From contig NZ_KB913032.1 in NCBI RefSeq assembly GCF_000384215.1, positions 6,595,605 through 6,659,604 on the forward strand: a stretch of DNA of 64,000 nucleotides. Reading direction: 5' to 3'. Positions 34,690 through 42,754 of this stretch are shown piece after piece. The notes under the pieces were generated by a model that searched no databases, was not told the DNA's origin, and saw only the letters and a program-made list of their open reading frames with translations. The stretch is from Amycolatopsis alba DSM 44262. GTDB lineage: Bacteria > Actinomycetota > Actinomycetes > Mycobacteriales > Pseudonocardiaceae. Position 1 is the first letter of the stretch; the number at the start of each line of letters is the position of its first letter. The position numbers and the translations under genes are program-made.

Positions 34690-35765
34690 CGGGCGACGAC
34701 CTCGGGTGCGGCGTGCAGTTTGCGGTCGGCCCCGGAGAGGCACGACGCGTTGCCGCCGCGCGCGGCGAGGAACTCGTTGAGGCAGTTCGCGATCTGCGCG
34801 TGGCCGTTCGCGTTGGGGTGGAACGACTCCTGCAGCGCGTGGCTCGCGCGATCCACCTGACCGAGGTCGCTCAGCTGTAGCGTCAGCCTGCTGAACCACT
34901 CGTTCGCCGGGTCGCTGCTGCACGCCTCGCGGCCGGCGCCCGCCCGCGAAAGATCCAGGAACCGCGCGCTGGTCGCCCTCGATGCCTGCTTGAGCCCGTC
35001 CGAAAGGACGGAGACGCCGTCGCGGCGCATCCACTCCAGATCCTCCGTGCGGAACGGGCAGCCGTTGAGGCTGCGCAGCGCTTCCGGGATCTGAGGCCCG
35101 ACGGGCGAGGCGTACGACATCAGCACGAGCTGGTAGTCCGCCGGGACGTAACCGGCCTGGGCCAGCACTTTCGCGACGTCGGCGACGGCGTTGGTCACCT
35201 TCGGCACCATGGCGTCCACTTTGGACTTCCAGGTCTTGCGGAGTTCCTCGCTGCACGATGGGCCCTGCGGGGAGAACCACGCCTTGAAGCACTCGCTGAC
35301 CTGGGCGGAGAACTTCGGCTCGTCGTTCGCGCCGATCGCGATCACCACCGCGGCGACCCGGTGATCCTTGATCAGGTTCGCCAGCTGCTGGGCCTGCGAC
35401 GGCTCGGTCCACTGCTTCGCCTCGCCGAGGGCGACCTGCTCCGACGGCGCCCCCGAACACGCGAGGTTCACGCGCGCGGTGACGTCGGGGATCTTGACCT
35501 GCTCGACGAAGGCGTTGGGGGAGCGGTGACACCAGTTGCCGCCCTGCCCGTTGGTCGTGGGCGTGTAGTTGCCCGCGCCCTCCCCGGAAACCGTGCTGTC
35601 GCCGATGGCGACGACCGTCAGCGGCCCCGTTCCCGGCGGGCCTTGGCGCGGGGACGGTTGCCCTGGGCGGCTTTCCGAACCGGTAAAGGCAATGAACCCG
35701 ACGAGAACCACCACGAACGTGAGCGCGAGAGCACCCCACCACCACCGGAAACGTCGCATCGTCAC
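34686..35765 (-). CDS. Membrane-anchored SGNH/GDSL hydrolase
   Basis: The 359-residue product has one N-terminal membrane anchor (about 9-28). The SGNH blocks follow: I, VAIGDSTVSGEG (nucleophile Ser); III, IGANDE; V, SFHPNANGH (catalytic His). Six or more Cys suggest disulfides outside the cell. Related enzymes deacetylate or hydrolyse esters of lipids and polysaccharides. The substrate is unknown. Confidence 0.88.
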   Translation of the reverse strand: MTMRRFRWWWGALALTFVVVLVGFIAFTGSESRPGQPSPRQGPPGTGPLTVVAIGDSTVSGEGAGNYTPTTNGQGGNWCHRSPNAFVEQVKIPDVTARVNLACSGAPSEQVALGEAKQWTEPSQAQQLANLIKDHRVAAVVIAIGANDEPKFSAQVSECFKAWFSPQGPSCSEELRKTWKSKVDAMVPKVTNAVADVAKVLAQAGYVPADYQLVLMSYASPVGPQIPEALRSLNGCPFRTEDLEWMRRDGVSVLSDGLKQASRATSARFLDLSRAGAGREACSSDPANEWFSRLTLQLSDLGQVDRASHALQESFHPNANGHAQIANCLNEFLAARGGNASCLSGADRKLHAAPEVVAR

Positions 35766-35820
35766 CGGATTCTACGGAACCGCGGCCCCGACAGGGTGAT
35801 CATGGTGGTGTGTGCCGGGT

Positions 35821-36061
35821 CTCGTGAGTGGCAAGGCTGGTCAGGGCGGACCCGTGTTTGGCTACCTACACCTGACCTGCGCGTGGGTGGCGGTTCCGCG
35901 GCCGTCACGGGGGAAGTTTCACCCCGCACCGAGACGAAGCAGGTCCCCGAGTGTGGAGGATTCAGGACGTTCAACGTCCCAAATCCTCCACACTCGACCA
36001 CTACTCGCACCAGCGGGTAGGCAAATACCGGTCCGTCAGAACCGCCCTAGCCACTCACGAG
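35821..36061. repeat. 241-bp element bounded by CTCGTGAGTGG / CCACTCACGAG (copy 2)
   Basis: The terminal 11 bp are perfect complements. The ends match copy 1 (left CAAGGCTGGTCAGGGCGGAC; right GGGTAGGCAAATACCGGTCC). The core holds its own hairpin around GGAGGATT...AATCCTCC (35953-35994) instead of the GTGAAGG hairpin. No coding sequence was seen. Confidence 0.7.
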
Positions 36062-36075
36062 TGCTGCGGGCGGGT

Positions 36076-36128
36076 GTCGCGAAAGCCACTTTCGGGACAC
36101 CTGACGTCCCGAAAGTGGCTTTCGCGAC
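36076..36128. repeat. 23-bp-arm perfect hairpin (GCGAAAGCCACTTTCG type)
   Basis: The arms 36076-36098 and 36106-36128 are exactly complementary around a 7-base loop, just beyond repeat copy 2 and 40 bp from the end of the monooxygenase gene. It may terminate that gene. It is a different sequence from the GTGAAGG family. Confidence 0.65.
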
Positions 36129-36168
36129 GTCAGGTCGTACCGGGGCGGGATCGGAGTCGTGAGGGCGG

Positions 36169-37752
36169 TCAGCCGACCCAGCGTTGGATAGCTGTGTCGA
36201 GCAGCTTCCGCGCGTTGTCAGCGTTGTCAGCGGAGTCTTCGGAGACGTCGGCCCACGCGATGATCCCGTCCGGGCGCACGAAAAGGCTCGCGGTGTCGGC
36301 GGCCGGATCCGCCGTGTAGGCGACCTTGTCCGCCAACTCGTGGACAGCGTCGGCATACCGGCCGTCTGGCGAGCGGTCGACGAGTATGAAGCGGCCGTCG
36401 TGCGCGTGATCGGCGAGCCGGGCCCCGGACTTCAGCTCGACGTCCCCGGCGATCGAACCGACCGGAGCGGTGGCGTCGTCGGCGACGTCGTAGTGCTGCA
36501 GGATCCCGGAGGAGAGCGCGATCATGTGGTTGGTCGCGCCGGGGACGCCGAACAGTTCGTCGCCGACGACCTTCCGCAGCTGAGCGGTCCGTTCGTCACC
36601 GCGCATGAGCGCCACCTGCGCCCGCGTCCAGTCCAGGACCCACGCCCCGATCGGGTGCCGTTCGGAATGGTAGGTGTCGAGCAGCCCAGCGGGGGCCTGG
36701 CCGTTGATGGCCGCGGCGAGTTTCCAGCCGAGGTTCACGGCGTCGCCGAGGCCGAGGTTGAGCCCCTGGGCGCTGAACGGCGAGTGCACGTGAGCGGCGT
36801 CGCCGGCGAGGAAAACCCGGCCGTGGCGGTACGTCCGGACCTGGCGGGCGTTGTCCGACCACCGGGTCGCACGCCCCCGCAGTCCCGTGATCGTCACCGG
36901 CACGCCGGTGACGTCCCGTACCGCGGCCTGCAGCTCTTCGGCGGTCACGGGAGCGTTCTTGTCCTCGGGCTGCGGCGCGAACCTGGCCACGAGGATGCGT
37001 CCCGGAACCGGTCCGTAGGTGTAGATGCCGCGAGGTGTCCAGTTCCATCCGCGGCGCAGTTCGCTCGGGTCGTCGAAGTCCGCGATGGCCTGGTAGCCCA
37101 CCAGTTCCGGATCGGTGCCCACGAAGTCGATGCCGAGCCGCTTGCGGATGACGCTCCGCCCGCCGTCGGCCGCGGCGACCCAGCCTGCGGTGAAGTCGCC
37201 CGCGCTGGTCTCGACGACCACGTCCGCGTCGTCGTCGAGTGCGGACCCGGTGCTCCGCAGGCCACGGACCTCGACACCGCGGCGGATCTCGACGCCCAGC
37301 CGGGCGCAATGCTCGCCGAGCAGCAGTTCGAGGTCGTGCTGCGGCACCAAGATCCCGTTCGCCACCGCCGTGTGGGCGGCCAGCACCGGATCGTCCTGGT
37401 CGATCAGGTCGTGCCGGAACATGATCCCGGCGAAATGCCCGACGACCGCGAACCGGCGGGACTTCCGGCCCGCCGCGGCCGTCAGTTCGCGCACGATCCG
37501 GTTCGTACGGCCGCCGGTGAAGGCGTTGGCCTCCGCCAGACGACGGCGCTGTACCTCCTCCGCGGCGGGCAGCAGGCCGCGCCGGTCCAGGATCTCGGCG
37601 CTGGCGACGTTGAGCGAGCCGGATTTGATCGTCGGATCGGGCTCCTCGAGCCGCTCCAGCACGGTCACCCGTACTCCTCGCAAGGCCAGCTCGCTGGCCA
37701 GGAACAGGCCGGTGGGCCCCGCGCCGACCACCACCACGTCGATTCGATTCAT
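36169..37752 (-). CDS. FAD-dependent aromatic monooxygenase (PheA/TfdB type)
   Basis: The 527-residue group A flavoprotein has GxGxxG in VVVGAGPTGLFLASELA (6-22), DG in AAADGGRSVIRKRLGI (about 200), and GDAAHVHSPFSAQGLNLGLGD (about 315-335), the FAD ribityl motif. The C-terminal thioredoxin-like region lacks obvious cysteines. Related enzymes hydroxylate phenols or inactivate rifamycins; the substrate is not readable. It is divergent from a TetR gene, with an operator between. Confidence 0.88.
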   Translation of the reverse strand: MNRIDVVVVGAGPTGLFLASELALRGVRVTVLERLEEPDPTIKSGSLNVASAEILDRRGLLPAAEEVQRRRLAEANAFTGGRTNRIVRELTAAAGRKSRRFAVVGHFAGIMFRHDLIDQDDPVLAAHTAVANGILVPQHDLELLLGEHCARLGVEIRRGVEVRGLRSTGSALDDDADVVVETSAGDFTAGWVAAADGGRSVIRKRLGIDFVGTDPELVGYQAIADFDDPSELRRGWNWTPRGIYTYGPVPGRILVARFAPQPEDKNAPVTAEELQAAVRDVTGVPVTITGLRGRATRWSDNARQVRTYRHGRVFLAGDAAHVHSPFSAQGLNLGLGDAVNLGWKLAAAINGQAPAGLLDTYHSERHPIGAWVLDWTRAQVALMRGDERTAQLRKVVGDELFGVPGATNHMIALSSGILQHYDVADDATAPVGSIAGDVELKSGARLADHAHDGRFILVDRSPDGRYADAVHELADKVAYTADPAADTASLFVRPDGIIAWADVSEDSADNADNARKLLDTAIQRWVG

Positions 37753-37774
37753 GACGCCTCCAAAGTTAACTCGA

Positions 37775-37795
37775 TAAGCTTACTTGGTAAGCTTA
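37775..37795. promoter_or_regulatory. TetR operator between monooxygenase and TetR genes
   Basis: TAAGCTTAC (37775-37783), 3 bp, and GTAAGCTTA (37787-37795) form a perfect palindrome in the 66-bp divergent gap. It overlaps the TetR -35 box and lies 23 bp from the monooxygenase start, so one bound dimer could block both promoters. Confidence 0.8.
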
Positions 37796-37812
37796 ATGAG
37801 TAAAGGTAAGGT
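37784..37812 (+). promoter_or_regulatory. Leaderless promoter of the TetR gene
   Basis: TTGGTA (37784-37789), 17 bp, and TAAGGT (37807-37812) lie 6 bp before the ATG at 37819. Confidence 0.5.
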
Positions 37813-37818
37813 TGTCAC

Positions 37819-38427
37819 ATGGCGAAGCGAGGGGATCGTGGCGGTGCGAAGACTCGGGCGCATATCGCCGCGGTCGCGACAGAGCTGTTCGTGGAGCGCG
37901 GTTTCGACGAGGTCACCGTCGCCGAGGTGGCCGCCGCGGCAGGCGTTTCGAAGGTCACGGTGTTCTCGCACTTCGATCGCAAGGAGGACATCGCGCTCGA
38001 CCGGCTTCCGGACGCCGTCGGCATGGTGCGGGCGGCGATTCGCGAGCGGGCGGACGATGTCGGCCCCGTCGAAGCGCTGCGCGCCATGGCCATCGGGCTG
38101 GTAGAGGACCACCACCCGCTGTCCGGGTTGAGCGAGGGCGCCTTGCCGTTCATCCGCACCATCGCCGGGTCACGTGCGCTCATCTCACGGCTTCGCGAAT
38201 TCGAGCACGAGATCGACGCGGAGCTGGCCGACGAACTCGACGACGACACCCGGTTCTCGGGGGACAGCGAGCTGGTCGCCGCCCTCGTCGTCGCCGCGTA
38301 CCGCGCGGTCATCGTCGCGACGTTCCGGCGCCGTCTCGCCGGAGAGGATCTCGCGGAGCTCGCCGTGGCGCATCGTCAGCGGCTGGACTTCGCTTTCGCC
38401 GTGCTGTCGCGAGCCTTTCCGCACTGA
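37819..38427 (+). CDS. TetR-family regulator
   Basis: The 202-residue product has the TetR helix-turn-helix (FVERGFDEVTVAEVAAAAGV, then SKVTVFSHFDRKEDI), followed by a ligand-binding helical domain. It is divergent from the flavin monooxygenase and probably represses it and itself through the palindrome at 37775. Confidence 0.9.
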   Translation: MAKRGDRGGAKTRAHIAAVATELFVERGFDEVTVAEVAAAAGVSKVTVFSHFDRKEDIALDRLPDAVGMVRAAIRERADDVGPVEALRAMAIGLVEDHHPLSGLSEGALPFIRTIAGSRALISRLREFEHEIDAELADELDDDTRFSGDSELVAALVVAAYRAVIVATFRRRLAGEDLAELAVAHRQRLDFAFAVLSRAFPH

Positions 38428-38434
38428 CGCGGGT

Positions 38435-39061
38435 TCAGCCGTCCATCCTGGACGCGAGGATCGCCGCGCCCGGCCCGGAAAGCTCACCCAGGGCCGTGGC
38501 CCGTCCGGTGATCGCCATCAGGATCGCCTCGCCGGGGCCGCGGAGTTCGAGGCCGGAGCCGGCCGACCAGCCGAGGTCCGTCGCGATGAGCCGGAGCCCG
38601 CGTGACCGCTTGTCGGCCTTGATCAGCCGGGCGTGGCGCGCGAAGGCCAGAGCGTGCCGCAGCCGCTCCGGCGGCACCTCACGGGGAAGCCCCAGCGGAC
38701 GCCGGATGTCCTGCTGATGGACGAGGCTGTCGAGCAGCCCCACCCGGCCGCCGAACACCGACGTCAGGCCGTGCGGGTCGAGGTGTTCCTCGATCCGCGA
38801 GATCAGTTCGTCCGGTGTCCGATCGGGCCGGCGCCCGGCACTGAGCGCGTTCATCCGGTCCAGCCGCAGCCCGCCTCGGACGGCCTTGCCGAGCAGATCG
38901 CGGAAGCGCAGGGCGTCGTAGTCGACGACGTGGGCGACCACCTCCCGCACCGACCATTCCGGGCACAAGGTCCGCGCGTTCCATTGCTCGGGGGTCAGCG
39001 TCCGCAGGAACGCGGCGAAGTCCGTCCGTTCGTCCCGTACGAGTCGCGCGACCGATTCCAC
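38435..39061 (-). CDS. DinB-like maleylpyruvate isomerase family protein
   Basis: The 208-residue four-helix bundle is of the TIGR03083 (mycothiol-dependent maleylpyruvate isomerase N-terminal) type: DFAAFLRTLTPEQWNARTLCPEWSVREVVAHV, with a first His (HVVDYD) and a second at LVHQQDIRR. It may use mycothiol as cofactor. The C-terminal domain has GPGEAILMAITGR. Confidence 0.8.
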   Translation of the reverse strand: MESVARLVRDERTDFAAFLRTLTPEQWNARTLCPEWSVREVVAHVVDYDALRFRDLLGKAVRGGLRLDRMNALSAGRRPDRTPDELISRIEEHLDPHGLTSVFGGRVGLLDSLVHQQDIRRPLGLPREVPPERLRHALAFARHARLIKADKRSRGLRLIATDLGWSAGSGLELRGPGEAILMAITGRATALGELSGPGAAILASRMDG

Positions 39062-39077
39062 CGCTGACCTCCCGGAG

Positions 39078-39605
39078 TCATCTGTTGTAGTCGAGCCAAC
39101 CGCAAACGTAGTAGCTGGTGTCTTCGTTCCGCTCGACGTTCCAGGAATAGACGACGTCGCCCGCGAGCTTGCCGGTCCGCGCGTTCCGCTGGGTGACCGT
39201 GGCCTGGACGGTCACGGACTCCTGTCCGGCGGGAACGGAGTACGGCAGCATCTGCCAGCGCTCGACGTAATGCCCGTGGAGTTCGAACCCGAGCAGGGTC
39301 TCCCGCAGCCGCGGGCAGGTCCCGCTGCGCAGCGCGGTCATGTCGTGATTGGCGAGCCCGTTCATGTAGACCTGGAAGACCCGGTCGATCGCGGCGGGTT
39401 CGAGGCTCGCCGCTGACGACGAGGCCGGTGCCGGAGGCGTCACGGTCAGGGTGTGGGTCTGGACCGGGGGAGCGGAGTACGACGTCGACGTCGTGGGTGG
39501 CATGTCGGAAGACGGGACCGGAAGCCCGCTCCGGCACGCCGAAAGGGACGCGCCGAGGCCGATCAGGAGAACGCCCGCCCGGACGCGCGATGTCAGAGGT
39601 CTCAC
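39078..39605 (-). CDS. Lipoprotein, SnoaL/Mce-associated-like
   Basis: The 175-residue product has a lipobox LSAC (Cys about 24), a Ser/Thr/Pro linker to about residue 68, then a small cone-fold-like domain ending in YYVCGWLDYNR. The start is GTG. No family was confidently recognised. It lies upstream of the DinB-like gene on the same strand, 16 bp away, probably as an operon. Confidence 0.65.
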   Translation of the reverse strand: MRPLTSRVRAGVLLIGLGASLSACRSGLPVPSSDMPPTTSTSYSAPPVQTHTLTVTPPAPASSSAASLEPAAIDRVFQVYMNGLANHDMTALRSGTCPRLRETLLGFELHGHYVERWQMLPYSVPAGQESVTVQATVTQRNARTGKLAGDVVYSWNVERNEDTSYYVCGWLDYNR

Positions 39606-39697
39606 TTCGCCGAAGCTAAACGGCGTTCATGAAATTCGGATGAAACTACCGGTGCCGCCTGCGTTCTCTTGAGGCGAGAGGCAAACGTGTCGTGCCG

Positions 39698-39720
39698 GGT
39701 GGCAAGTCCGTGAAGGCCTC
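39698..39720. repeat. Half copy of the palindromic element
   Basis: GTGGCAAGTCCGTGAAGGCC and the next bases match the reverse of the right end of copy 3 at 56733-56821 over 22 bp. The match runs into the M20 peptidase stop codon. The other half is missing, so this is a remnant. Confidence 0.6.
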
Positions 39721-41014
39721 AGCAGTTCTCCAGGAAGTGCCGCAGCACCCGTGTGCCGAACCGCAGTCCTTCGACCGGGACCCGCTCGTCCACCCCGTGC
39801 GCCATCGCGCGGTACGGGAAGCCTTCCGGGAGCCACAGCGGTGCGAAGCCATAGCAGTCGATCCCGAGCGGGCTGAACGCCTTCGCGTCCGTGCCGCCGC
39901 CCATGCAGTAGGGGACCACGACCGCTTCGGGGTCTTCCGAACGCAGCGCGTCCGCCATCGCGTCGAACCACGGCGAATCGACCGGTGCCTGGACCGGTGG
40001 CTGATGCGCGACGAACTCGCGGGTGACGCCCTCGCCGAGCAGCGCGTCGAGCTCGGCGAACAGCTCCGGTTCGGCACCGGGGAGGACCCGGACGTCCACC
40101 TGGGCCTCGGCCGAACTGGGGATCACGTTCACCTTGTAGCCGGCGTCGAGCATGGTCGGGGTCGTGCTGTTGCGGACGGTCGGCACCACCAGCGCCCCGG
40201 CCGGCCCGAGCCGCGCGATCGTTCCGTCCACATCGGACAGATCGACCGGGACGCCGAGGGCTTCCCCGGTGCGTTCGAGGAAAGCCTGGACCGTCGGCGT
40301 CAGCTGGACCGGCCAGCGATGCGCGGCGATCCTGCCGAGCGCGGTGACCAGCCGGGTGACCGCGTTCTCGTCGTTGGGGCGCGACCCGTGCCCCGCGCGA
40401 CCTTTCGCGGTCAGCCGCAGGTGCGCGGTGCCGCGTTCGGCCGTGGCCACCGGATAGAGCTGTACGGTCCGGCCGTCGGCGGCGGGCACGTGGTAGGTGT
40501 ACGCGCCCGATTCGCTGATCGCGGCCGCGCAGCCGTCGAACAGGTCCCGGTGCGCCGAGGCGAGCCAGTGCGCGCCGTAGTCGCCCTTGTCCTCCTCATC
40601 GGCCACGAAGGCCAGCACGAGGTCCCGTCGCGGCCGGAAACCGGTGGCGAGGGCGGCGAGCACCATCGCGATGAAGTCCTTCATGTCGACGGCGCCGCGG
40701 CCCCAGAGGAACCCGTCGCGGACCTCGCCCGAGAACGGGTCCACCGACCAGTCGGCGGCGTCGGCCGGGACGACGTCGAGATGTCCCTGCACGAGCAGGG
40801 CGGGCAAGCTCGGGTCGGTGCCGGGCACCCGTGCGATCACGTTCGCGCGCCGGGGCGCCGATTCGATGATCTTCGAGTCGATCCCGAGTTCGGACAGCAG
40901 CGACGCGACGTACTCGGCGGCCTCGCGTTCTCCCTCGGAGTCCCCGTTGCCCCGGTTCGTCGTGTCGAACCGGATCAACCGCGAGCAGACGTCGACAACA
41001 TCGAGCTCAGCCAT
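39719..41014 (-). CDS. M20 family metallopeptidase
   Basis: The 431-residue product has both M20 motifs: QGHLDVVPA (metal His and Asp, about 75-83) and WGRGAVDMKD. Catalytic Glu is in VADEEDKGDYG (about 139-149), and a dimerisation domain lies at about 200-310. Members deacylate amino acids or cut dipeptides; the ArgE/DapE/CPG2 branch cannot be told apart here. No signal peptide is visible. It overlaps the upstream M55 peptidase gene by 8 bp. Confidence 0.88.
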   Translation of the reverse strand: MAELDVVDVCSRLIRFDTTNRGNGDSEGEREAAEYVASLLSELGIDSKIIESAPRRANVIARVPGTDPSLPALLVQGHLDVVPADAADWSVDPFSGEVRDGFLWGRGAVDMKDFIAMVLAALATGFRPRRDLVLAFVADEEDKGDYGAHWLASAHRDLFDGCAAAISESGAYTYHVPAADGRTVQLYPVATAERGTAHLRLTAKGRAGHGSRPNDENAVTRLVTALGRIAAHRWPVQLTPTVQAFLERTGEALGVPVDLSDVDGTIARLGPAGALVVPTVRNSTTPTMLDAGYKVNVIPSSAEAQVDVRVLPGAEPELFAELDALLGEGVTREFVAHQPPVQAPVDSPWFDAMADALRSEDPEAVVVPYCMGGGTDAKAFSPLGIDCYGFAPLWLPEGFPYRAMAHGVDERVPVEGLRFGTRVLRHFLENC

Positions 41015-41834
41015 AGATACCCTGCACCGCCCCCGCAGCGATCGCCGTGACGATCTTGAACGCCTTCATCGCTTCGGTCATGTCCGGCGCGTCGAAACCG
41101 ACCCGCCGCACGCCGATCTGTTCCACCGTCGGGATCACCGCCGCGGCCTGCGCGAGATGGCTCGCGTCGAACTCGACCTCGATCCGGTGGGGAGTGGTGA
41201 ACCGCTCGACCCGGCCCGCCCGGTTCATCGAGTCCGCCGCGGCCGAGGACAGCAGTTCGGCGGTCCTGGCAGGAGGCAGGCAAATCGCGGCGTAGCGGCT
41301 GACGCACTCCTTGACCGTGACCAGCTCGGCCTCCGGCGCGTAGTCCTGGGCGTCGTCGCAGGCCTTGTCGTCACCGGAGACGACCAAGACCGGGACGCCG
41401 TATTCGGCGGCCATCGCGGCGTTGAGCCTGCCTTCGCTGGCGGGGACGTCGTCGAGCCACACCCCGGTGATCTGATTCTCCAGGTAGGTGTGGGAAAGCA
41501 CGCCGTCGAAACCGGCGCCGGCGTGATAGCCGAGGAAGACGACCCCGTCCACGCCGGTTTCGATCCCCTGCATCATCGAGAGCGGCTTGTGCCTGCCGGT
41601 GAGCATGCGCGCACGGCCGTCGAGGTCTTCGAGCAGGAGGTTCCGCTGGGACGAATGCGCCTCGTTGACCAGCACGTCGGTGGCGCCCGCGTCGAACAGG
41701 CCGGCGATGGTGGCGTTGACGTCGCCGGTGAACAGGCGCCGGAATCGCTGCCACTGTTCCGTGCCGGGGATGACGTCCTCGGTCCAGGTGACGCCGGTGG
41801 CGCCCTCCATGTCCGCCGAGATCATGATGCGCAT
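41007..41834 (-). CDS. M55 D-aminopeptidase (DppA-like)
   Basis: The 275-residue product starts MRIMISADMEGATGV, where Asp and Glu of DMEG bind zinc. It then has VNEAHSSQRN, GYHAGAGFDGVLSHT and SGDDKACDDA, which match the DppA family that releases N-terminal D-amino acids from peptides. It is coupled to the M20 peptidase, so together they could recycle D-amino acid peptides such as wall fragments. A GTG three codons upstream is also possible. Confidence 0.87.
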   Translation of the reverse strand: MRIMISADMEGATGVTWTEDVIPGTEQWQRFRRLFTGDVNATIAGLFDAGATDVLVNEAHSSQRNLLLEDLDGRARMLTGRHKPLSMMQGIETGVDGVVFLGYHAGAGFDGVLSHTYLENQITGVWLDDVPASEGRLNAAMAAEYGVPVLVVSGDDKACDDAQDYAPEAELVTVKECVSRYAAICLPPARTAELLSSAAADSMNRAGRVERFTTPHRIEVEFDASHLAQAAAVIPTVEQIGVRRVGFDAPDMTEAMKAFKIVTAIAAGAVQGIYG

Positions 41835-41876
41835 GCCGGGCACCCTAGCCGAGGCTCTTTGCCCCCGCTTCCGGGA

Positions 41877-42485
41877 TCAGGGCCAGGAACCGGAACGCGG
41901 GTAGACCGCCCAGGCGCGCTCCCAGGCCGCGGCCCGGTGCCGGTTCAGGACCAGCCGGACGGCCCGGTGGAGCAGGACGAGCCCGGCGACCACCGCGAAC
42001 CAGAGCCAGAGACCGACGAGCACGGAATCGAACACGGCCGTCGACGCGGTCCGCGGGGCGGCGGTGAGCTCACCGCGGGCGTCGATCCAGATCGGCACGG
42101 GCGATCCAGCGGGACTGCCCGGCGTCGCGAAGACGCCGCCGTTGTGCCGGGCGCCGCGGGTGTCGGTCCAGGTCGCCTCGGTGGCGGAATCGTCGGTCCC
42201 GACGCTCTCGCTGTCGACGATGCGGACGGGCGCGGCCTTCACCAGGTACGCGGTGGTGGCTTGACGTCCGGCCGCGTCGGTCGCGGCGGCCGCCACCTGC
42301 CTGCCGTGATTCGCCGAGCCGACGGCGGCCGCGACGGGGACGGCGAGGAGCGCCGCGAGGATGACGAGTTTGAGGACGAGGGCTTCGAACCGGTCCGAGC
42401 CGCGGGCCAGCGAGTTGTGACCGGGGAAGAGCCGTCGCCGGAACCGGGCGATCGGACCGCTGGACCCGTGCACGAGGAACCCCAT
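41877..42485 (-). CDS. Rv1733c-like two-helix membrane protein
   Basis: The 202-residue product has two membrane helices (about 37-55 and about 158-180) flanking an extracytoplasmic domain of about 100 residues rich in Ala, Thr and Asp. It has the GRQATTAYLVKAAP and SGNxVPIWID-like pattern of the Rv1733c family. Its function is unknown; Rv1733c itself is a dormancy-regulon protein. ATG at 42485 is chosen; the frame is open 96 bp further upstream. Confidence 0.7.
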   Translation of the reverse strand: MGFLVHGSSGPIARFRRRLFPGHNSLARGSDRFEALVLKLVILAALLAVPVAAAVGSANHGRQVAAAATDAAGRQATTAYLVKAAPVRIVDSESVGTDDSATEATWTDTRGARHNGGVFATPGSPAGSPVPIWIDARGELTAAPRTASTAVFDSVLVGLWLWFAVVAGLVLLHRAVRLVLNRHRAAAWERAWAVYPRSGSWP

Positions 42486-42595
42486 TCCCTCAGATCGCGA
42501 AAACCTCCGGTCTCGATTCTCGGTCACCGGAGCGCCGCTGTCGCGGTATGGGGACACAGACCACTCTGTGAACCTGTACACAACCTTTAATTCGT

Positions 42596-42624
42596 TTTAC
42601 CCGCCCGCGTTCTCCCGCTACCGT
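42596..42624 (+). promoter_or_regulatory. Promoter of the ABC-F leader
   Basis: TTTACC (42596-42601), 17 bp, and TACCGT (42619-42624) lie 7 bp before the leader-peptide ATG. The AT-rich run directly upstream of the -35 box (42585-42599) resembles WhiB7-type promoters; that link is a guess. Confidence 0.5.
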
Positions 42625-42631
42625 TCTCGGC

Positions 42632-42655
42632 ATGGGGATTTTCTTCACTCTGTGA
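42632..42655 (+). CDS. Seven-residue leader peptide for the ABC-F gene
   Basis: ATG to TGA encodes MGIFFTL. It has no Shine-Dalgarno site and would be translated leaderless from the adjacent promoter. Its stop codon overlaps GATTCTCG (42654-42661), which pairs with a segment directly before the ABC-F ribosome site. The position before a terminator and a resistance gene is that of a drug-sensing stalling peptide. Confidence 0.6.
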   Translation: MGIFFTL

Positions 42656-42740
42656 TTCTCGTCTTCGACGCGGCCCTGGCGTAGAGCCTTCGCTCCGCCG
42701 GGCCGCGTCCTTCCGCATGTTCTTTTTCCTTGCGAGAATC
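42654..42740 (+). promoter_or_regulatory. Attenuator: terminator stem within a second, outer stem
   Basis: GACGCGGCCC (42667-42676) pairs exactly with GGGCCGCGTC (42700-42709), and the stem continues inward through GGCG/CGCC. A T-rich run TTCTTTTTCCTT (42720-42731) follows 10 bp later. Outside it, GATTCTCG (42654-42661) pairs exactly with CGAGAATC (42733-42740), immediately before AGGAGG (42741-42746). A stalled ribosome at the leader stop would block the outer stem and alter readthrough or access to the ribosome site. Confidence 0.65.
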
Positions 42741-42754
42741 AGGAGGACGCCCCT

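Noticed and set aside
42632..42655. A chance ATG-stop unrelated to regulation
   Set aside because: Kept as a leader peptide because the promoter, the stop-codon overlap with a perfect pairing segment, the terminator stem and the resistance gene are all in order.
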